Shown here: positions 1-12,710 of the stretch, one piece after another | Position numbering within the stretch: the stretch's first letter is position 1 | How the letters are laid out: every line of letters starts with the position of its first letter | From: Sinohyriopsis cumingii | Lineage: Eukaryota; Mollusca; Bivalvia; Unionida; Unionidae | Reading direction: 5' to 3' | DNA length: 64,000 nucleotides | NCBI GenBank assembly: GCA_028554795.2 | Contig: CM068825.1 | Span: 93,978,451-94,042,450 of the forward strand | The notes under the pieces: model-generated | Database searches by the model: none | What the model saw: the letters and a program-made list of their open reading frames with translations, nothing else | What the model was told of the DNA's origin: nothing | Translations under genes and position numbers: made by a program

Positions 1-2607
1 ACCAACGTTAATTTTAAAAATGACACTAAAATGCTTATTAATTACAAACAAATTGTTCTTTTTCATGCTTGACATGCCTATTTTTTTAGGCAGTCTTCAG
101 AATTAAAATATTAAAATCTGACCAATTATAATAATCTATACAAACACAAAATTGGATGATCAAATAATAGGATACATGTGGAGACCTTCACAATGAATGC
201 CATAAATTTGTTGGAAATAAAAATTATCTCAGATGTGATAATTTTCCACATTATTATTCATTTCATACTTTGAAGTTATATTAATTAGGATCAACTACCA
301 AAGTTCTGTTGTTTACGATGGGACCAAAATTGGAGCTGTTAAGTAAAACAGGCAAAGAGAAGATGGTTTCGTGTGACAGAAACGCACCTTCCCAAGCTGA
401 AACTGACATCAGCTTCTGATGATACCATTTATGAGTTTTTACAATTGTCACTGCTTTGATTTTTGCAGAACATCCACTTAACTCAAGTCTTTATTAAAGA
501 GAGACCATTTAAGTTTCTAAAGGGGGAAGGTAAATGCTTGAAAACAATAATATTCTTCTGATCTGTAGAATAAAAAGGACACTATACCATTCCTTTATTT
601 TAAAACTTAAAACCAACTTAGCTTGTGATGAATGAAAGAACAAAAACTATCCCAGTCGGAAACAACAATATAGCCCCATAAAATAAATGGCCAGTCACTT
701 ACAGTTAAAGCTGTCAATGGGCACCCAAGTACTTAGGTACCAACCTGTTCTAATTACCCAGGTAATAAAATGAGTCACAGGGTACCCATTTACTGTATAC
801 AAGTTTTCTGCAAGCATTCACTCTGTTTTCAAGTTGACAATCCTTTCAACTGAGCCTCAAATATGTGTCTTTTTTCAGTGCCTAGCAAAGGTGTGACTCT
901 TCAAGTAAATAACTGACCTTAATACCATGGATTATTTCCCACGTAACAACCCTTGATTGTGCTGCAAGTGATGTTCAGGGGCAAGTAACATTGTGGTTAT
1001 TTGATCTTGCCAAGCAACTTCTAATAGATTTCACAAACTGTATGATCAAAACGTTACTTAAAAAGCTCAAGCTCAGTCTCTAAATAAGCATCTGCATATG
1101 ACTGTGAGACCAAGGAAAGGGAGTCAGATGATATTAAAATGACTATAGTTTTCGCATACCCTTCCGTTTGTTTGTGCCCCCTTGTGATTTTAAAAACAAA
1201 AAGCATCAAGGATATAAAAAATGCAAAAACTTTGATTTACTGATTAATAATTTCTAACCCGATAGTCACCAAGGATCCCTAAACAGTGTTGAATTATAGG
1301 AGTCTCAATGCAAACAGAAACTCCTGATGTAAACAAACAAACTTACTGTTTGCTGTCTATTTCTGGTTTCTAGAATAGTTTTTTTCAGTAAAAGCTGTGT
1401 CATCTGCATCCATTATATGCAGCATCTAGTTTCAATATTTCTAAAACAAACTGAACAAATAAAAGAGGAACAATATTACATCTGTTGCTTAAAAACACAG
1501 ACTGGCCCAAGCAAATATGGTGACCATGTTGCTAAAGAAACTCCCTTCTGTTCTGAAATGCCAACAAGTCAACAGTGTTTGAGACCCCCTGGCGACAATC
1601 AGGTTAGAACTTATAAATTATGAATAAAATTAAAACGTTTTGTGCATTTTTATATCCTTCGTGCCTTCTCTTTTCAAAATTGGTAGTGGGTTACAAACAA
1701 ACAAGACGGTGTGAGAATGCTATAAACCATGACAATTTACTTAAAGATGATGGAGGATTTCAGAAATTTATCAGGCAAATAAATGTGTGTTTCTGATTGC
1801 AATGGTTTTAAAATTAGGGTAGGTAGGTAGATTTGTTTTTTTTATAAACATTATATATATCATAATGATTTGGATATATAATGTACTAAGCTTCTGGTTG
1901 GAAAAAGTGTTAGGATCGACAAGAAAAGACAATGGAACACATATTTTTAGAATGAATTCTTGGACTTTCTAGAAGATGACATTAGGCAGGGATATATATT
2001 GGATACTGTGAAGTTTATAAAAAATGTGGACTTAACTTTATGTTTGTACACATTTAATAAAATGTCCTTTTTATCAAATACCCAGGTAAATGTACCCAGT
2101 AGAAGATTTCTAAAATTTTGACAGCTCTACTTACAGTACATATGCAGTTAGAATTAACTAGTTCAAAGTTGTGTACGTGTGTATTCAGCCTCATGACTGG
2201 GCCATTGCTGCTAAAGGACTAAACATGTGGTTCGCATTTAAGTGTAAATTCAGTGTTTCATTTTTGTTATTTGTATATTTAAACAGAAGTAGTTATCATC
2301 TGGAATTTAACTGTACATAGCTTGGATCATTACCTTTAATGCAAGGTGTGCCTCTTGTCATGTCAGTGCATAAGTTTGTTCAGATTTATTTGAAAAATAA
2401 AAGTATACATTTATTGCAAAAGAAGTCCATAAACTGAGCAGGATAAGGCTAGAGCCTATCTAACAAGCTATAGCCCCTTGTCGAGCCTATCTAACAAGCT
2501 ATAGCCCCTTGTCGAGCATGTCTTAATGCTTGTATGAAGCTTTAAAAAAGTCATAATCAAACTTTGGATTCTGTAAAGCCTTCTTGACTGATACATGTAC
2601 TACTCAC
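1..2607. other. nxf1 intron 3 (partial), no gene seen
   Basis: AT-rich sequence left of the exon at 2608-2740. I read both strands for the next exon of the export-receptor gene, expected to begin with the base completing a TT-started codon, and found none. Short open frames here show no recognisable motif. A 31-bp direct duplication lies at 2452-2513. I take this as intron that runs off the window edge. Confidence 0.5.
2452..2513. repeat. 31-bp perfect direct duplication
   Basis: Two identical adjacent 31-bp units (2452-2482 and 2483-2513), beginning GAGCCTATCTAACAAGC. No flanking gene. It looks like a simple recent tandem duplication. Confidence 0.9.
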
Positions 2608-2740
2608 AATCTTTTCTGAGCACCTGGTTTGTCCTCTCCATCCATTGTTGAGTCCCCATCCTCATCCTGGTGGGAATGAGGTCCAGGTCCCTGGAAACTA
2701 CCTCGAAAATTTCCCCTGCCCCTTCCCCTGCCACGGAAAT
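2608..2740 (-). CDS. nxf1: mRNA export receptor NXF1/TAP-like, exon 3
   Basis: Internal coding exon of 133 nt, bounded by an AG acceptor (2741-2742) and a strong GTGAGTA donor (2607-2601). It completes a codon with the previous exon (G + AT gives Asp), reads 43 whole codons and leaves TT for the next exon. The product begins FRGRGRGRGNFRG, an RGG-type basic patch, then turns acidic with DEDGDSTMDGEDKPG. NXF1 proteins have this layout at the N-terminus: basic and glycine-rich sequence that binds RNA and the adaptor ALYREF, then an acidic stretch before the RRM. The RRM, leucine-rich repeats, NTF2-like and UBA domains would lie left of the window. Family name rests on the N-terminal pattern only; another RGG protein is possible. 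Confidence 0.6.
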
Positions 2741-3796
2741 CTGCATGGTAAATTAAAGATGCAACATGATGAAAAATTAAAATATTTCCTGATTATCTTA
2801 ATATATTTTAACCGTATCCAATGAGATGCACAAAGATATTTCTTTCAGTATATATTTTCATACCAAAATATGACTGCCCTAGTTGTAGGTCAAGTTATAA
2901 AGTTCATACAAACACATTTTTCTTAATTTTCATACATTAGGAAACAAAACATTGCAGAACTTTGTCACGATGCTTGTGATCTTTGTTGTTTCATTTCAAA
3001 ATTTTGGCAATTGTGCTACTAGATGCTGCACATATAGATGTGTTTCTCCAAAAGAAAAATGACTTACGGAAAAGATGCTGATGTAGCTTCTCAATGTTTT
3101 TAAACAATTTGTGGTAATCTTAGCAATCACTGTCATGCAAATAAGTGGTTCAAATTACATGGGTTTGCAAGAGTATTATATAAACACCCCAGGAAATACA
3201 TTCAATAGAATCAGCATTACATGGATAATTTTACATGAGACCAACCATGAGATCTCATCCAGTGTAAATTGGATTGAATTGTCACCATTATCTTTTGTAC
3301 CTGAACTGACCCTAATTACTTAAAAATACATTACTATGGAATTTCCATCAGAAACTTGCCCATGATCCTTTAAATGAGTTAAAAATTAATTTGTGCATCC
3401 CAATCAGACACATATCAAGACTTGGAGGATGTATATAAATCAATTACTAATAAAATAATTGTTGGATACAATATTTCATGCTTTAAGCATATGAAAAAGT
3501 GCTTCTACTACAGAATGGTTGCCATTTTATGTTATGATACAAAAGTGGTAAAGCAAAATAAAAAAGAGCAAAGTTTTAATACTATTGGAAAGTTTTAATA
3601 GTATCTCATCAGCATATAATAACATTCTGATATGAAAATAAGCAAAACCATTAGTTTAAAGTGACTATCTTCAATATTATAATTTTGAAATTTCTACACT
3701 CACTTCTGCCTATTTTAGCCACCTTTGCCCTATTCTTGCAAGAATGAGAAGTCATTTCACTCAATATGGTGTCTAGCATGGACACTAAATTATTAG

Positions 3797-4530
3797 CTCA
3801 TGTTACACTGACAATGTATACCCCTTTCTCTACTCATGTTACACTGACAATTTATACCCCTTTCTCTACTCATATTACACTGACAATGTATACCCCTTTC
3901 TCTACTCATGTTACACTGACAATGTATAGCCCTTTCTCTACTCATGTTATACTGACAGTGTATACCCCTTTCTCTACTCATGTTACACTGACAATGTATA
4001 CCCCTTTCTCTACTCATGTTACACTGACAATGTATAGCCCTTTCTCTACTCATGTTATACTGACAGTGTATACCCCTTTCTCTACTCATGTTACACTGAC
4101 AATGTATACCCCTTTCTCTACTCATGTTACACTGACAATGTATAGCCCTTTCTCTACTCATGTTATACTGACAGTGTATACCCCTTTCTCTACTCATGTT
4201 ACACTGACAATGTATACCCCTTTCTCTACTCATGTTACACTGACAATGTATAGCCCTTTCTCTACTCATATTACACTGACAATGTATACCCCTTTCTCTA
4301 CTCATGTTACACTGACAATGTATACCCCTTTCTCTACTCATGTTACACTGACAATGTATAGCCCTTTCTCTACTCATGTTATACTGACAGTGTATACCCC
4401 TTTCTCTACTCATGTTACACTGACAATGTATACCCCTTTCTCTACTCATGTTACACTGACAATGTATAGCCCTTTCTCTACTCATATTACACTGACAATG
4501 TATACCACTTTCTCTCCTCATGTTACACTG
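3797..4530. repeat. 36-bp minisatellite with 108-bp higher-order repeat
   Basis: About 20 tandem copies of a 36-bp unit that starts CTCATGTTACACTGACAATG. Three variants (ACACTGACAATGTATACCC, ACACTGACAATGTATAGCC, ATACTGACAGTGTATACCC) follow each other in the same order several times, so the array has a 108-bp higher-order period and has grown by three-unit steps. Because 36 is a multiple of three, frames stay open on both strands (about 283 codons plus, 242 codons minus). I do not take either as a gene: there is no start context, no domain, and the frames are pure repeat. Confidence 0.95.
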
Positions 4531-5080
4531 ATCATTTTTACCCTCATTATAGTCATTTCTTTCCCAGTCAGTATGCTAAAGGACATTGATTTTTTCCATA
4601 GTTCTGATTGGGAATAGGGCAAAACTGCAACCCCAAAACAGGTACAGCCCAGAAAAACAATTTTGACTTTAAAGTAAAAGCAAAGAGATGTAGGGTAGCA
4701 AAGACAGAAATGCATTATCTGAATTTCAAGACTTTTGGCATGAAAACATAATATAAATTTTGGAAATGAAGAATGCTATGTCAATATAGTTTTATCCCTA
4801 TGGCCTTTTACCATACTCGTCACACTACATTATCATTTCCACATACTATGCTTTAGAACCTGCTGCTACACTATGCACTTCTGCTGCTATGCTTTTATGT
4901 TTCCTGATAATTCTTATAAAATTAAAAGTCTTATTATTCAAATGACACCTGTTCTTACCTCTTCTTGGGTATTTAATGAAAATAATCCTGGATAATTATG
5001 CACGAACTCTTTTGTACCTGGCTTTCCCCACTTTCAGAGTGCGAGATTTGATGCTGGTTTTGATTGGTCAGCAATTATAT

Positions 5081-5121
5081 GTGTGTGTGTGTGTGTGCGT
5101 GCGTGTGTGTGTGTGTATGTA
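5081..5121. repeat. TG microsatellite
   Basis: About 40 bp of TG dinucleotides with a few CG interruptions in nxf1 intron 2. Confidence 0.95.
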
Positions 5122-5975
5122 CACACAGACACTTGCATTTTGAGCAAGACAAATTCTCATGAAAAATAGACACACCACCCATAACATTTATCAGCTAGCC
5201 CCTATGCAAAATTTTGGATTAGATCTACTTAGCTACCAACAGAGGTGTGTGTGTGAGTGCATGTGTGTTATTTGTTAGGCACATTACAAAATATTGTTCC
5301 TTTCAAAGCAATAGCAGCAGTTGCTGTGACCGTTGTCATTCTTAGTAATTTACAGAAAATGTAACAAGGAATGAAAATTGCATTTTATCCGCAAGTTGCT
5401 TTTATGCTTACATAGTATAAATCATGTAAGAGAAAAGTAGTTTGTTCTATAAACCTTAACGTACGTAGTTGGTGCTCTATTCATTTATCATTTTTCTCTT
5501 CTCTTCTAAGTAATAAAAAGAAGTAATTTTCATCCAATTTTAACTATATTGAAAACATGTAAATAAAAAATGATGGATTACACCTTCATTTATGTTTGAA
5601 ATATTTATCCAACAATAACCAACCAGTTTGCAAATGGAATGTATTTCAGGATAAATTAAATAGTGGTGTTTTTAGTTAATATATTGCTGCATTAATACAA
5701 GTTAGCATTTATTTGTCAAAATTGCCAAAAAAATATGAAATAACCTCAATCAGTGAGCTGTCTTCTGTAAGTTTCATAACTGCCACAGATGAATTATGTC
5801 TTTGACATTTGGAACAAATATATCTTGAATAATTACATCCATAAGGTTAGTCGAATTAATAAAGTCATGAATTCAAGTATTTTTTCAATATTTTTGCACA
5901 TTCATTAATAAACTGCATGCTCCATTTTTACATTGTGAAAGGTTATTCTCAATCTGATTAAAATCTCCATTTTTA

Positions 5976-6216
5976 TACATGAAGATCTAACAGTGACCGC
6001 TTAAGGGTCATGTTATTACCATAATACCTAAATCTTATCAACCAATTAGATGAAGTCTTATATTTTTGTGTTCTGAGACTCAGTAGTGTGGATGAAGAGC
6101 ATGAATGTGTACCAAACAATTTGATTCACTTTTAGATTTTTGACAACTGCTTTTCCATTGGCTAACTGAAAGGTCACCAGAACATAACCCTTAAGCTGTC
6201 GTCAGATCTTCACATA
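5976..6216. repeat. foldback (MITE-like) inverted repeat
   Basis: Two ~45-bp arms, 5976-6020 and 6172-6216, are imperfect reverse complements. They share GAAGATCT near the outer end and CTTAAGGGT in the middle, around ~150 bp of AT-rich loop. Weaker inverted similarity extends outward, around the AATCTGATT block near 5951 and its partner near 6230. No ORF. It looks like a foldback non-autonomous element. Confidence 0.6.
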
Positions 6217-6609
6217 GGACAGTGAAGATCTGATTACAATCAGACTGACATCGTTCTCTAAGATGAAAGAATGAAGAATGTGTCAAGGAACAGGTTAGTG
6301 CAGGGGGTGCTGAATTACCTAATGACAATTAACACAGAATGACTTTGCCTAAAAGACAGTAACTTTAAATATATGAGGAAGTGGAGAAACGAAGATGTAA
6401 TTTACTTGAAGTCAAAGATAACTGGATTTTACATTATATTATGCTACAACTTAAAGAAATAAAGAACACTAGTTAATATATATGTACTTCTTTTATATAT
6501 CATTTATATTAATTTTTTCAATTTTACGATGTTTTTAAAGACATTTTATGACACTAATATGTGTTTACCCCTATGCTATGAAAAATGTCCAGGGGATATC
6601 ACTGATATA

Positions 6610-6610
<1 letters not shown>

Positions 6611-6676
<66 letters not shown>
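6611..6676. repeat. (TG)n(TA)n compound microsatellite
   Basis: Alternating TG runs directly followed by TA runs. The short open frame across it is an artefact of the repeat. Confidence 0.95.
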
Positions 6677-6680
<4 letters not shown>

Positions 6681-7045
6681 CTTCTTTTATACTGCATTAG
6701 GATTTTTTCTCACTTTTATAATGATAATATGGAATTAACCCAATGCTTTCAACAATTCCTGATCCCTGCACTCTGGTGACTTTATTCATATTCACACCAA
6801 AACATAAAATGCCAAGGCACTGACAAAGTGCCTATTATCCCATACCCTCATGTTTTTCAATGTATCTAAAGAGTACACAGTAAATGTTTACCAAAATAAG
6901 AAAATGAAAAAATTTCATATCTTAATATATTCATTTTGTTTTAATGGAAAGGATCAATCTTTAATGGTTTAAAAGACATTTGAATATTTTGATATTTCAT
7001 AGACATACTATATCCCAAATATACACCTGGCATCTATTTATTGCC

Positions 7046-7432
7046 CTGGCAAATGGTGACTTTCTAGTATCTATCAATTATTACTGGCAAATGGTGACTT
7101 CCTAGTATCTTTCAATTATTACTGGCAAACGGTGACTTCCTAGTATGTATTAATTGTTACTGGCAAATGGTGACTTCCTAGTATCTATCAATTATTACTG
7201 GTAAATGGTGATTTCCTAGTATCTTTCAATTATTACTGGCAAACGGTGACTTTCTGGTATGTATCAATTATTACTGGCAAATGGTGACTTCCTAGTACAG
7301 TATCTATCAATTATTACTGGCAAATGGTGACTTCCTAGTATCCATCAATTATTACTGGCAAATGGTGACTTCCTAGTACCTTTCAATTATTACTGGCAAA
7401 TGGTGACTTCCTAGTATCGATCAATTATTACT
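7046..7432. repeat. 38-bp minisatellite
   Basis: About ten copies of a 38-bp unit with the core CTGGCAAATGGTGACTTCCT followed by an AT-rich AGTATCTATCAATTATTA segment. Units differ by a few bases, and one carries a 4-bp insertion near 7297. No coding content. Confidence 0.9.
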
Positions 7433-7795
7433 GATGCCCAAATTTTCTGACCTAAAGTCTGCAAACAACAGGAAGCTTGCAATCATATTTGGTAAGGCAT
7501 TTCACAAAAATGAATAGCTTGAAAAGATGATTTTTGGTACTTAACACAGCCCTAGATGATGAAGATGGGTCGAAATTACTTTTATTGTAGAACTTAGATG
7601 TTATTGTCAAGTTCTATTTATGATTTATATTTATCAGCCAATTCTGTTTAATTTCTGATATTCTGTCAGTATAGAAACTCATTTCTAACAAAAATCAACC
7701 TAAAATTTTGCTTATTAAATGCATTTGTTTATCTTCTATCTGTTGAAAAAGCTATTGTTGAAAGGTATATAATTTGTAGTCTGTTGCAATAACAC

Positions 7796-8907
7796 GGCTG
7801 AGCAAATTTTTTTTATAACCACAAGTCCAGGACAAGTGGTTTCAGAAAATTCACTAGTCCCACCTTTCTCTTCACTAGTCCCACCTTATTTTTCACTGGT
7901 CCCAAAATGGTAATCACTTGCCGAGATTTGATGAGATGTATGTACTTAATCCATAGAAAAAAACAAACGAAATAATATACAACATAATTATTTCTTACAA
8001 GAATTTAATTTTTAAAAACATTGGTTGTTATACATTTGGCTTCTTCAGGTTCATGTATATATGTTTTAGCTCATGGATTTGAAAATATGTCCATGTATAT
8101 GTCTGCCACCTTCCGAGTCATATATTCAAGACAGGGACAACAAGCACACTCAGTATCCGTTTTACATTTTATCCCTCCATTTTCAAACAAATTTACCTTC
8201 TCCGAATCGCCGTTATTACCTTCCTTGTGAAAATAATTTAGCAAACTCATTTTATCCGCAGAGTAACTATCAGCTTGCTTGACAACTACTTCTAAAGTGA
8301 TTATAAGATCAAATTTCTCTTTTAAATATGAACTGAAACAGCTCATTAATTAGCGTAATTGTTTCGCTTCAAACACAATATCGCACATGGAAGTTAATCA
8401 TCTGTATAATCAATTATAAATTAAAGACTCATTACTGTCATTTAATCAGTTCATAAAGGAAACCAACACTGATTTCGGTAAAGTACCTTTCATTAACTTA
8501 ATTACACTGACTTGCTGGATTAAAATCATAGTGAGCCGCTGGTTATGATCTAGATTGAGTAAACTCATTGCAACAAAACCACTTACAACACTGCTAATTG
8601 ATCATACTGGCTTTCTTTTATTTGACGAGTTTTGATTTCCCGATAATTTGGTCGCTCAGCCCAATATGCAATCAAGCGGTAACAGGATGTAAATGTATAC
8701 ATGAAGAGGAGTAGAATCAAGTATTCAGTACGCACGGAGGGCATGATTGGCCAAATAAAGGTAGATATAGTGATTAAAGCACGAAAATAAGGACTAGCCC
8801 AACTTTTTTTAAAAGCACTTGTTCCGGACTAGCGACTTGGAAAATTTTACTTGCCCGACTTCAAAAATGACTAGTCCGGGATGTCGGGCTATGGGATTTG
8901 CTCAGCC
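7796..8907. mobile_element. 1.1-kb element with short terminal inverted repeats
   Basis: GGCTGAGCAAAT at 7796-7807 is matched in inverse orientation by ATTTGCTCAGCC at 8896-8907. Inside each end lie CTAGTCC and ACAAGT/ACTTGT motifs (for example 7826-7890 and 8790-8880). Open frames between them (for example 8071-8346) are short with no known domain. I see no clear target duplication. A non-autonomous DNA transposon is the simplest reading. Confidence 0.4.
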
Positions 8908-9205
8908 CTGAATACTGATCTCTATATGAAAATATAGAGACAAAATAATGTAATAATTATGAACACTCTCAAAATGACTTTATGTCATGCTTTTTGAAAA
9001 TGAAAAGCAAAACACATAATTCACAGTATTTAAAAACACGCTAGTCATTTTCAGATCTAACATTATGAAATTCTCTGGGCTATGATCTCAGTGACGTTTT
9101 ATGGAAGGGGTAAATTTAAAATGAAGTACATAACTGAAATGAAAGGTATTCTATATTAGTTTGTTGACCTGGGTACAACATCTAACTTCTTTGTTTATGA
9201 AATAC

Positions 9206-9301
9206 CTTTCTTAAATTTCCCTGAATTGTTTCTGTTCTTCCACCCTCTTCTGCTAGATGGCCTGCCACCACCTCTCACCCATCGGTCATCATGCTCTGAT
9301 A
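9206..9301 (-). CDS. nxf1: mRNA export receptor NXF1/TAP-like, exon 2
   Basis: A 96-nt exon between a CTTTTTCAG acceptor and an AAAG/GTATTT donor. It reads two bases, 31 whole codons and one base, and those phases fit exons 1 and 3 exactly. The product starts SEHDDRWVRGGGRPSSRRG and continues with Arg/Lys-rich sequence. SEHDD followed by a basic Arg/Gly region is the feature I recognise from the vertebrate NXF1 N-terminus, the segment that contacts RNA and TREX adaptors. The open frame cannot be extended past the splice sites without stops, which supports the exon limits. No lesion is visible. Confidence 0.6.
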
Positions 9302-9479
9302 CTGAAAAAGTGAATGCATATCAATAATATTCACACACTTCATTGAAGAGCACAGATACTGTCATCCCCATGCATAAATCTTTCTATCAGCGACAAAGCT
9401 TGGCATTGCTTGTCCTCTCACATTGCATAGAAAATTGTAAAGGACTTCATGTGTAGATGACATAAAGTTTTACTTTTTT

Positions 9480-10190
9480 GCCTTGAGCACATTTCAGGAT
9501 GGAAGTTCCTGGAAAATTTTTGGGATGGGGTATTTTTTGAATCAAGTTCATTATCACTTCATCTCCCATTCTGCATGGAAGACTTTATTCAAAGTTTCCA
9601 TGCTAGATATATGGTCATGAAGAATACTTTTTTAAAAATCTGTCAATCAATTGGGTTTTTTACATTTATTTTATCATTTCTCCTCCTCTCTACTGCTTGA
9701 AGAATTCTACAGCAACTTTCCAGGATAAATATATAGTTGGTTTTGATGCACAAGAAGAAAATTTTAGGGAAATTCAATTAAAAAAATATCAAAATGGGGT
9801 ATTCTGAGAATTCAGTTCATCATCATTTCCCCTCCTATACTGCATTGTGAGCTTTACTGAACTCTGAAGAGCTGCATAGGTGGTTCATACAGATGAGCAA
9901 TAGGGTTTAACTTCTTTTCTTCTGCACATTTCTTAAAAGAAGGCTCAAAATGTGATTTTGAGAATTTAGCTTTTTATCACTAATCCTTCCACATTTCTAT
10001 AGGATTTTATTGAAACTCTGTATGCTAGATACTGTATGTAAAGGTTCACAATAAGGTTGAACTCTTTTTCTCTGTCCTATTTTTGAGGACACCTTATAAA
10101 AAAAATTGAAAAAAGGGTTATTTGGGGAGTTTAGTAATTTTTATTTCTACACTGCTAATAGTATTTAAAACGAAACTTTGTTGGGTAGGG
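9480..10190. repeat. degenerate tandem units, about 150-190 bp
   Basis: Four blocks repeat the same order of phrases: a G-rich or TTTTGGG stretch, a TTCA(T)CATCACTT/TTTCATCTCC phrase, GAAGACTTTATTCAAA-like sequence, then a CATGCTAGATATAT-like segment. Divergence is high. It looks like an old low-copy satellite. Confidence 0.35.
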
Positions 10191-10738
10191 GTCATGCAAC
10201 CAGGCAAAGTGGGCAACTAAGTTGCCTAAAAAATATAAACTTGACTTCGTCTGTTATCACATTGAAAATGACTTCATCCTCTGATTTTTTTTATTTTTTA
10301 TTATTCTTGAGGCACTCAATGACCCAGTCGATGTTGATATAAATTGCAGCAACAAACAAACTCTGGCACATTCACAGGAGTGTTTAATAGCTAACTGACC
10401 AATTGACCTATGTCAACCATTCTGCTCGATTAACCAATCAGCGAGTGATATCATACACACCTCCAGGCACTGTTTACCTCTACCATTTTCCTACGACAAG
10501 CTGCTTCTGTCAATATCGACCTGGCTATTTGATATATTTACAAATTTTGCAATGGTCCGGCAATTTGAACATTAACATTTTAAACTGTCCCATAAATAAT
10601 GCATCATTTTCTCAATCTTTTAGACACTTCAGCAACTCCATATTTTTAGTCATCTAACCATAGGCAGGTAGTATACTAGATACTCTTGAAGTAAAATTTT
10701 TTTAAGATAAATATGTATACTGATTTACTCAAATACAG

Positions 10739-10887
10739 CACATCATACATCTGTTCAGCACTTCCCTGATGGAGAGCCCACAGATAGATACCCTGACCCA
10801 ATACCAGCGGATGCAATACTCACACAATACACACCTGCAAGACCTCCACCGAGAAAAAGGTGGAAAACTATCCAATGTAACAAACAT
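10739..10887 (+). pseudogene. THAP zinc-finger C-terminal exon (transposase N-terminus)
   Basis: Open segment between an AAATACAG acceptor and a GTAAGT donor. It reads SVQHFPDGEPTDRYPDPIP and then a Pro/Arg/Lys-rich linker. THAP domains end with a Cys-x-x-His-Phe-x-Asp-Gly-x-Pro-Thr pattern of this kind. The Cys ligand expected before HF is not in its usual place. It probably belonged to the DDE transposase at 12786-13724 through splicing; both are on the plus strand and THAP-DDE fusion is normal in ISL2EU. The first half of the THAP domain was not found. Confidence 0.45.
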
Positions 10888-11491
10888 GTAAGTTGCAAAT
10901 TATTATGGAAAAGATAACGATGCTTAGTATATCAAAAAGAAACTACTAAAGTGAGAGAGAGAGTTCATGAAGTGTGTGCATTTCAGTGAGGATGAAATTT
11001 TGTAATTGTATTCACTATTGCATACTATATACGTCAACTATGTGGCTTTATATGTTTGGAAGAGTGTCAGTAGGTAAGAGAGAGGAAGGAAATAAAGTGA
11101 ATAGATCTATATGCATTCTGCTGTGTGTATACAGGTATGTCTATATGCATTCTGTTATAACTTCCTTTTTAAGAGGCCTGCAAGGTAGATGAGTTCAGGA
11201 CATTGTCACCTTTAAAAAAAAAAATAAGATCATTATTACCATTATTTATATTATTAAAATAAAGAATACAATCAGAATTTTAGCACTTTATTTGAATCCA
11301 ATGAAAGCAAAGCCCTTCTTGTTTCAGTTGTTTCTGGCTGTTGCTGATGCATGTAAAGAGAATGATGACAGTCTGCAGAAATATTTCACTAAAGGAAAAT
11401 TATAATCTTGGTACATGTCATTTATATTTGTTTCATTTCTTAAACACATGAAAAGTGAATGCAGAACACAACTTCTCCAAAATACCTGCCA

Positions 11492-12381
11492 TCACCTTTT
11501 TATCTGGAGGTCCTGTCTTGTGTATGTGATAAAATCATAAAAATCTGCACCAGCAACTAGCCTGGCCTTGCACTTGAAACCAGTGGGCATGATTCCTTTT
11601 GAGTACAATTTCTCCTCCATTCTTTTTAAGAAATAATGTGTCCTTCTTCTCATATGACGCTAAGGCATCAGCAGTAGTCCAGTCCTGTATAGAAGATGGA
11701 CACTTCACTTCCAGAACTCCAGACTACCCACCTTCACATATTTTTCCATCTGGTGATGCACCCAAGAATGGAAATAATGGGTTCACAATGAACCCAGTCA
11801 TTTACATGATTATTTATCTTCTTCATGAACATAGTTTTTGCCACTTTTTCACTGGAAATACCATAACTTGTGCCAGCTGATATAAATGGCTTTGGCTTAA
11901 AAATACTATTCAAGAATTTATCTGTCATACATGCTTTTCTTAGCATAAATCTTCCAAAGTTGGATGCAGTTATTCTATTTTCTCTCTCCTTGTACCAGTG
12001 GTCACAAACATTCTGGTCCCTTGTGTTTCTTTCTATCGATATGGCTTCTTCCTCTGATAAAGCCAGACTGGACCACTTGTCAGTATTTTCCAACACAGAA
12101 GAAGATATCTTAATATGTTTTTTTTTAAAGGAAAATCCAGATCTCCGCAGTCTGTATGCTTTTGTCCTGGAACTTCTACAGCTTTTATTAATGAGATCTG
12201 AAAGTGGACAGTTGAATAACAGGCATAAATGACTAAGCAACTGAAAATTTAGGTTGTACAAAGTTTCTTGTACAATGAAGAATATATGAATTGGTAAACT
12301 TTCTACTTTCAGGTGCATCAACATTGGATCTCCTTGCTTTTGCTGCAGTGAACAGCATTGGCAGAGAAACTTGCTCAGCAA
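11492..12381 (-). pseudogene. YqaJ-like PD-(D/E)xK exonuclease, transposon-borne
   Basis: The frame opens near 12381. Through 11752 it gives TRDQNVCDHWYKERENRITA and the SNFGRF block, a YqaJ/lambda-exonuclease signature (IE..TR.Q..W...R..RITAS.FG). A frameshift near 11755 moves the rest to another frame, where LGASPDGK and LEVKCP supply the catalytic Asp and Glu-x-Lys, then FQVQGQA. A TAG and another frameshift follow. YqaJ nucleases digest DNA 5'-3' and assist recombination in phages; eukaryotic transposons carry them beside ISL2EU transposases. It is the C-terminal half of the SWIM-YqaJ gene whose upstream exons are at 14132-14335 and 14775-15090. Confidence 0.75.
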
Positions 12382-12384
12382 GTA

Positions 12385-12710
12385 TGTGTGTGTGTGTGTG
12401 ATTCAGATTTTTAACAAAGCTTTAACAATTTTTCAGTCATATCGCTACAATGTCTGCAATGTGGCAGTTTATAGTGATGTCTAGCACTGTGGCATCATGC
12501 CACAGACATGTAGCATGATGTACCACTCAGTCACATTATCCTAACATCAGGCCGACCAGTCCTAACACTAACCTCTTAATGCTGAGTGCCAAGCGAGGCA
12601 GCTGTCAGAACCATTTTTATAATCTTTGGTATGACTTGGCTGGGGATCGAACCCATGACCTCCTGCATCTGAGGCGGACACTCTAACCACTAGGCCACCG
12701 GAGCGGTTGC
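12385..12710 (-). mobile_element. tRNA-derived SINE with 13-bp target duplication
   Basis: Read on the minus strand, the element starts with a tRNA-like head (GGTGGCCTAGTGGTTAGAG as A-box region, GGTTCGATCC as B box). A ~230-bp body follows, with the phrase CAGCATTAAGAGGTTAGTGT, and a CA-rich tail at 12385-12400. It is flanked by TGCTCAGCAAGTA at 12372-12384 and 12711-12723, a perfect 13-bp target-site duplication. It interrupts the ISL2EU remnant. Confidence 0.92.

Larger units (their letters stand above)
2741..9205. other. nxf1 intron 2, filled with repeats
   Basis: 6.5 kb with no coding exon that I can support. It carries two minisatellites (3797-4530, 7046-7432), TG/TA microsatellites, a foldback repeat (5976-6216) and a 1.1-kb element with short inverted ends (7796-8907). 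Long open frames inside the first minisatellite are a by-product of its 36-bp unit. Confidence 0.6.

Noticed and set aside
3797..4530. CRISPR-like look of regular repeats
   Set aside because: Units are contiguous with no spacers, and the genome is eukaryotic.
3766..4617. Long open frames on both strands across the minisatellite
   Set aside because: They exist only because the 36-bp unit is a multiple of three; no start context, domain or splice support.
6529..6738. Open frame through TG/TA repeats
   Set aside because: Microsatellite artefact.
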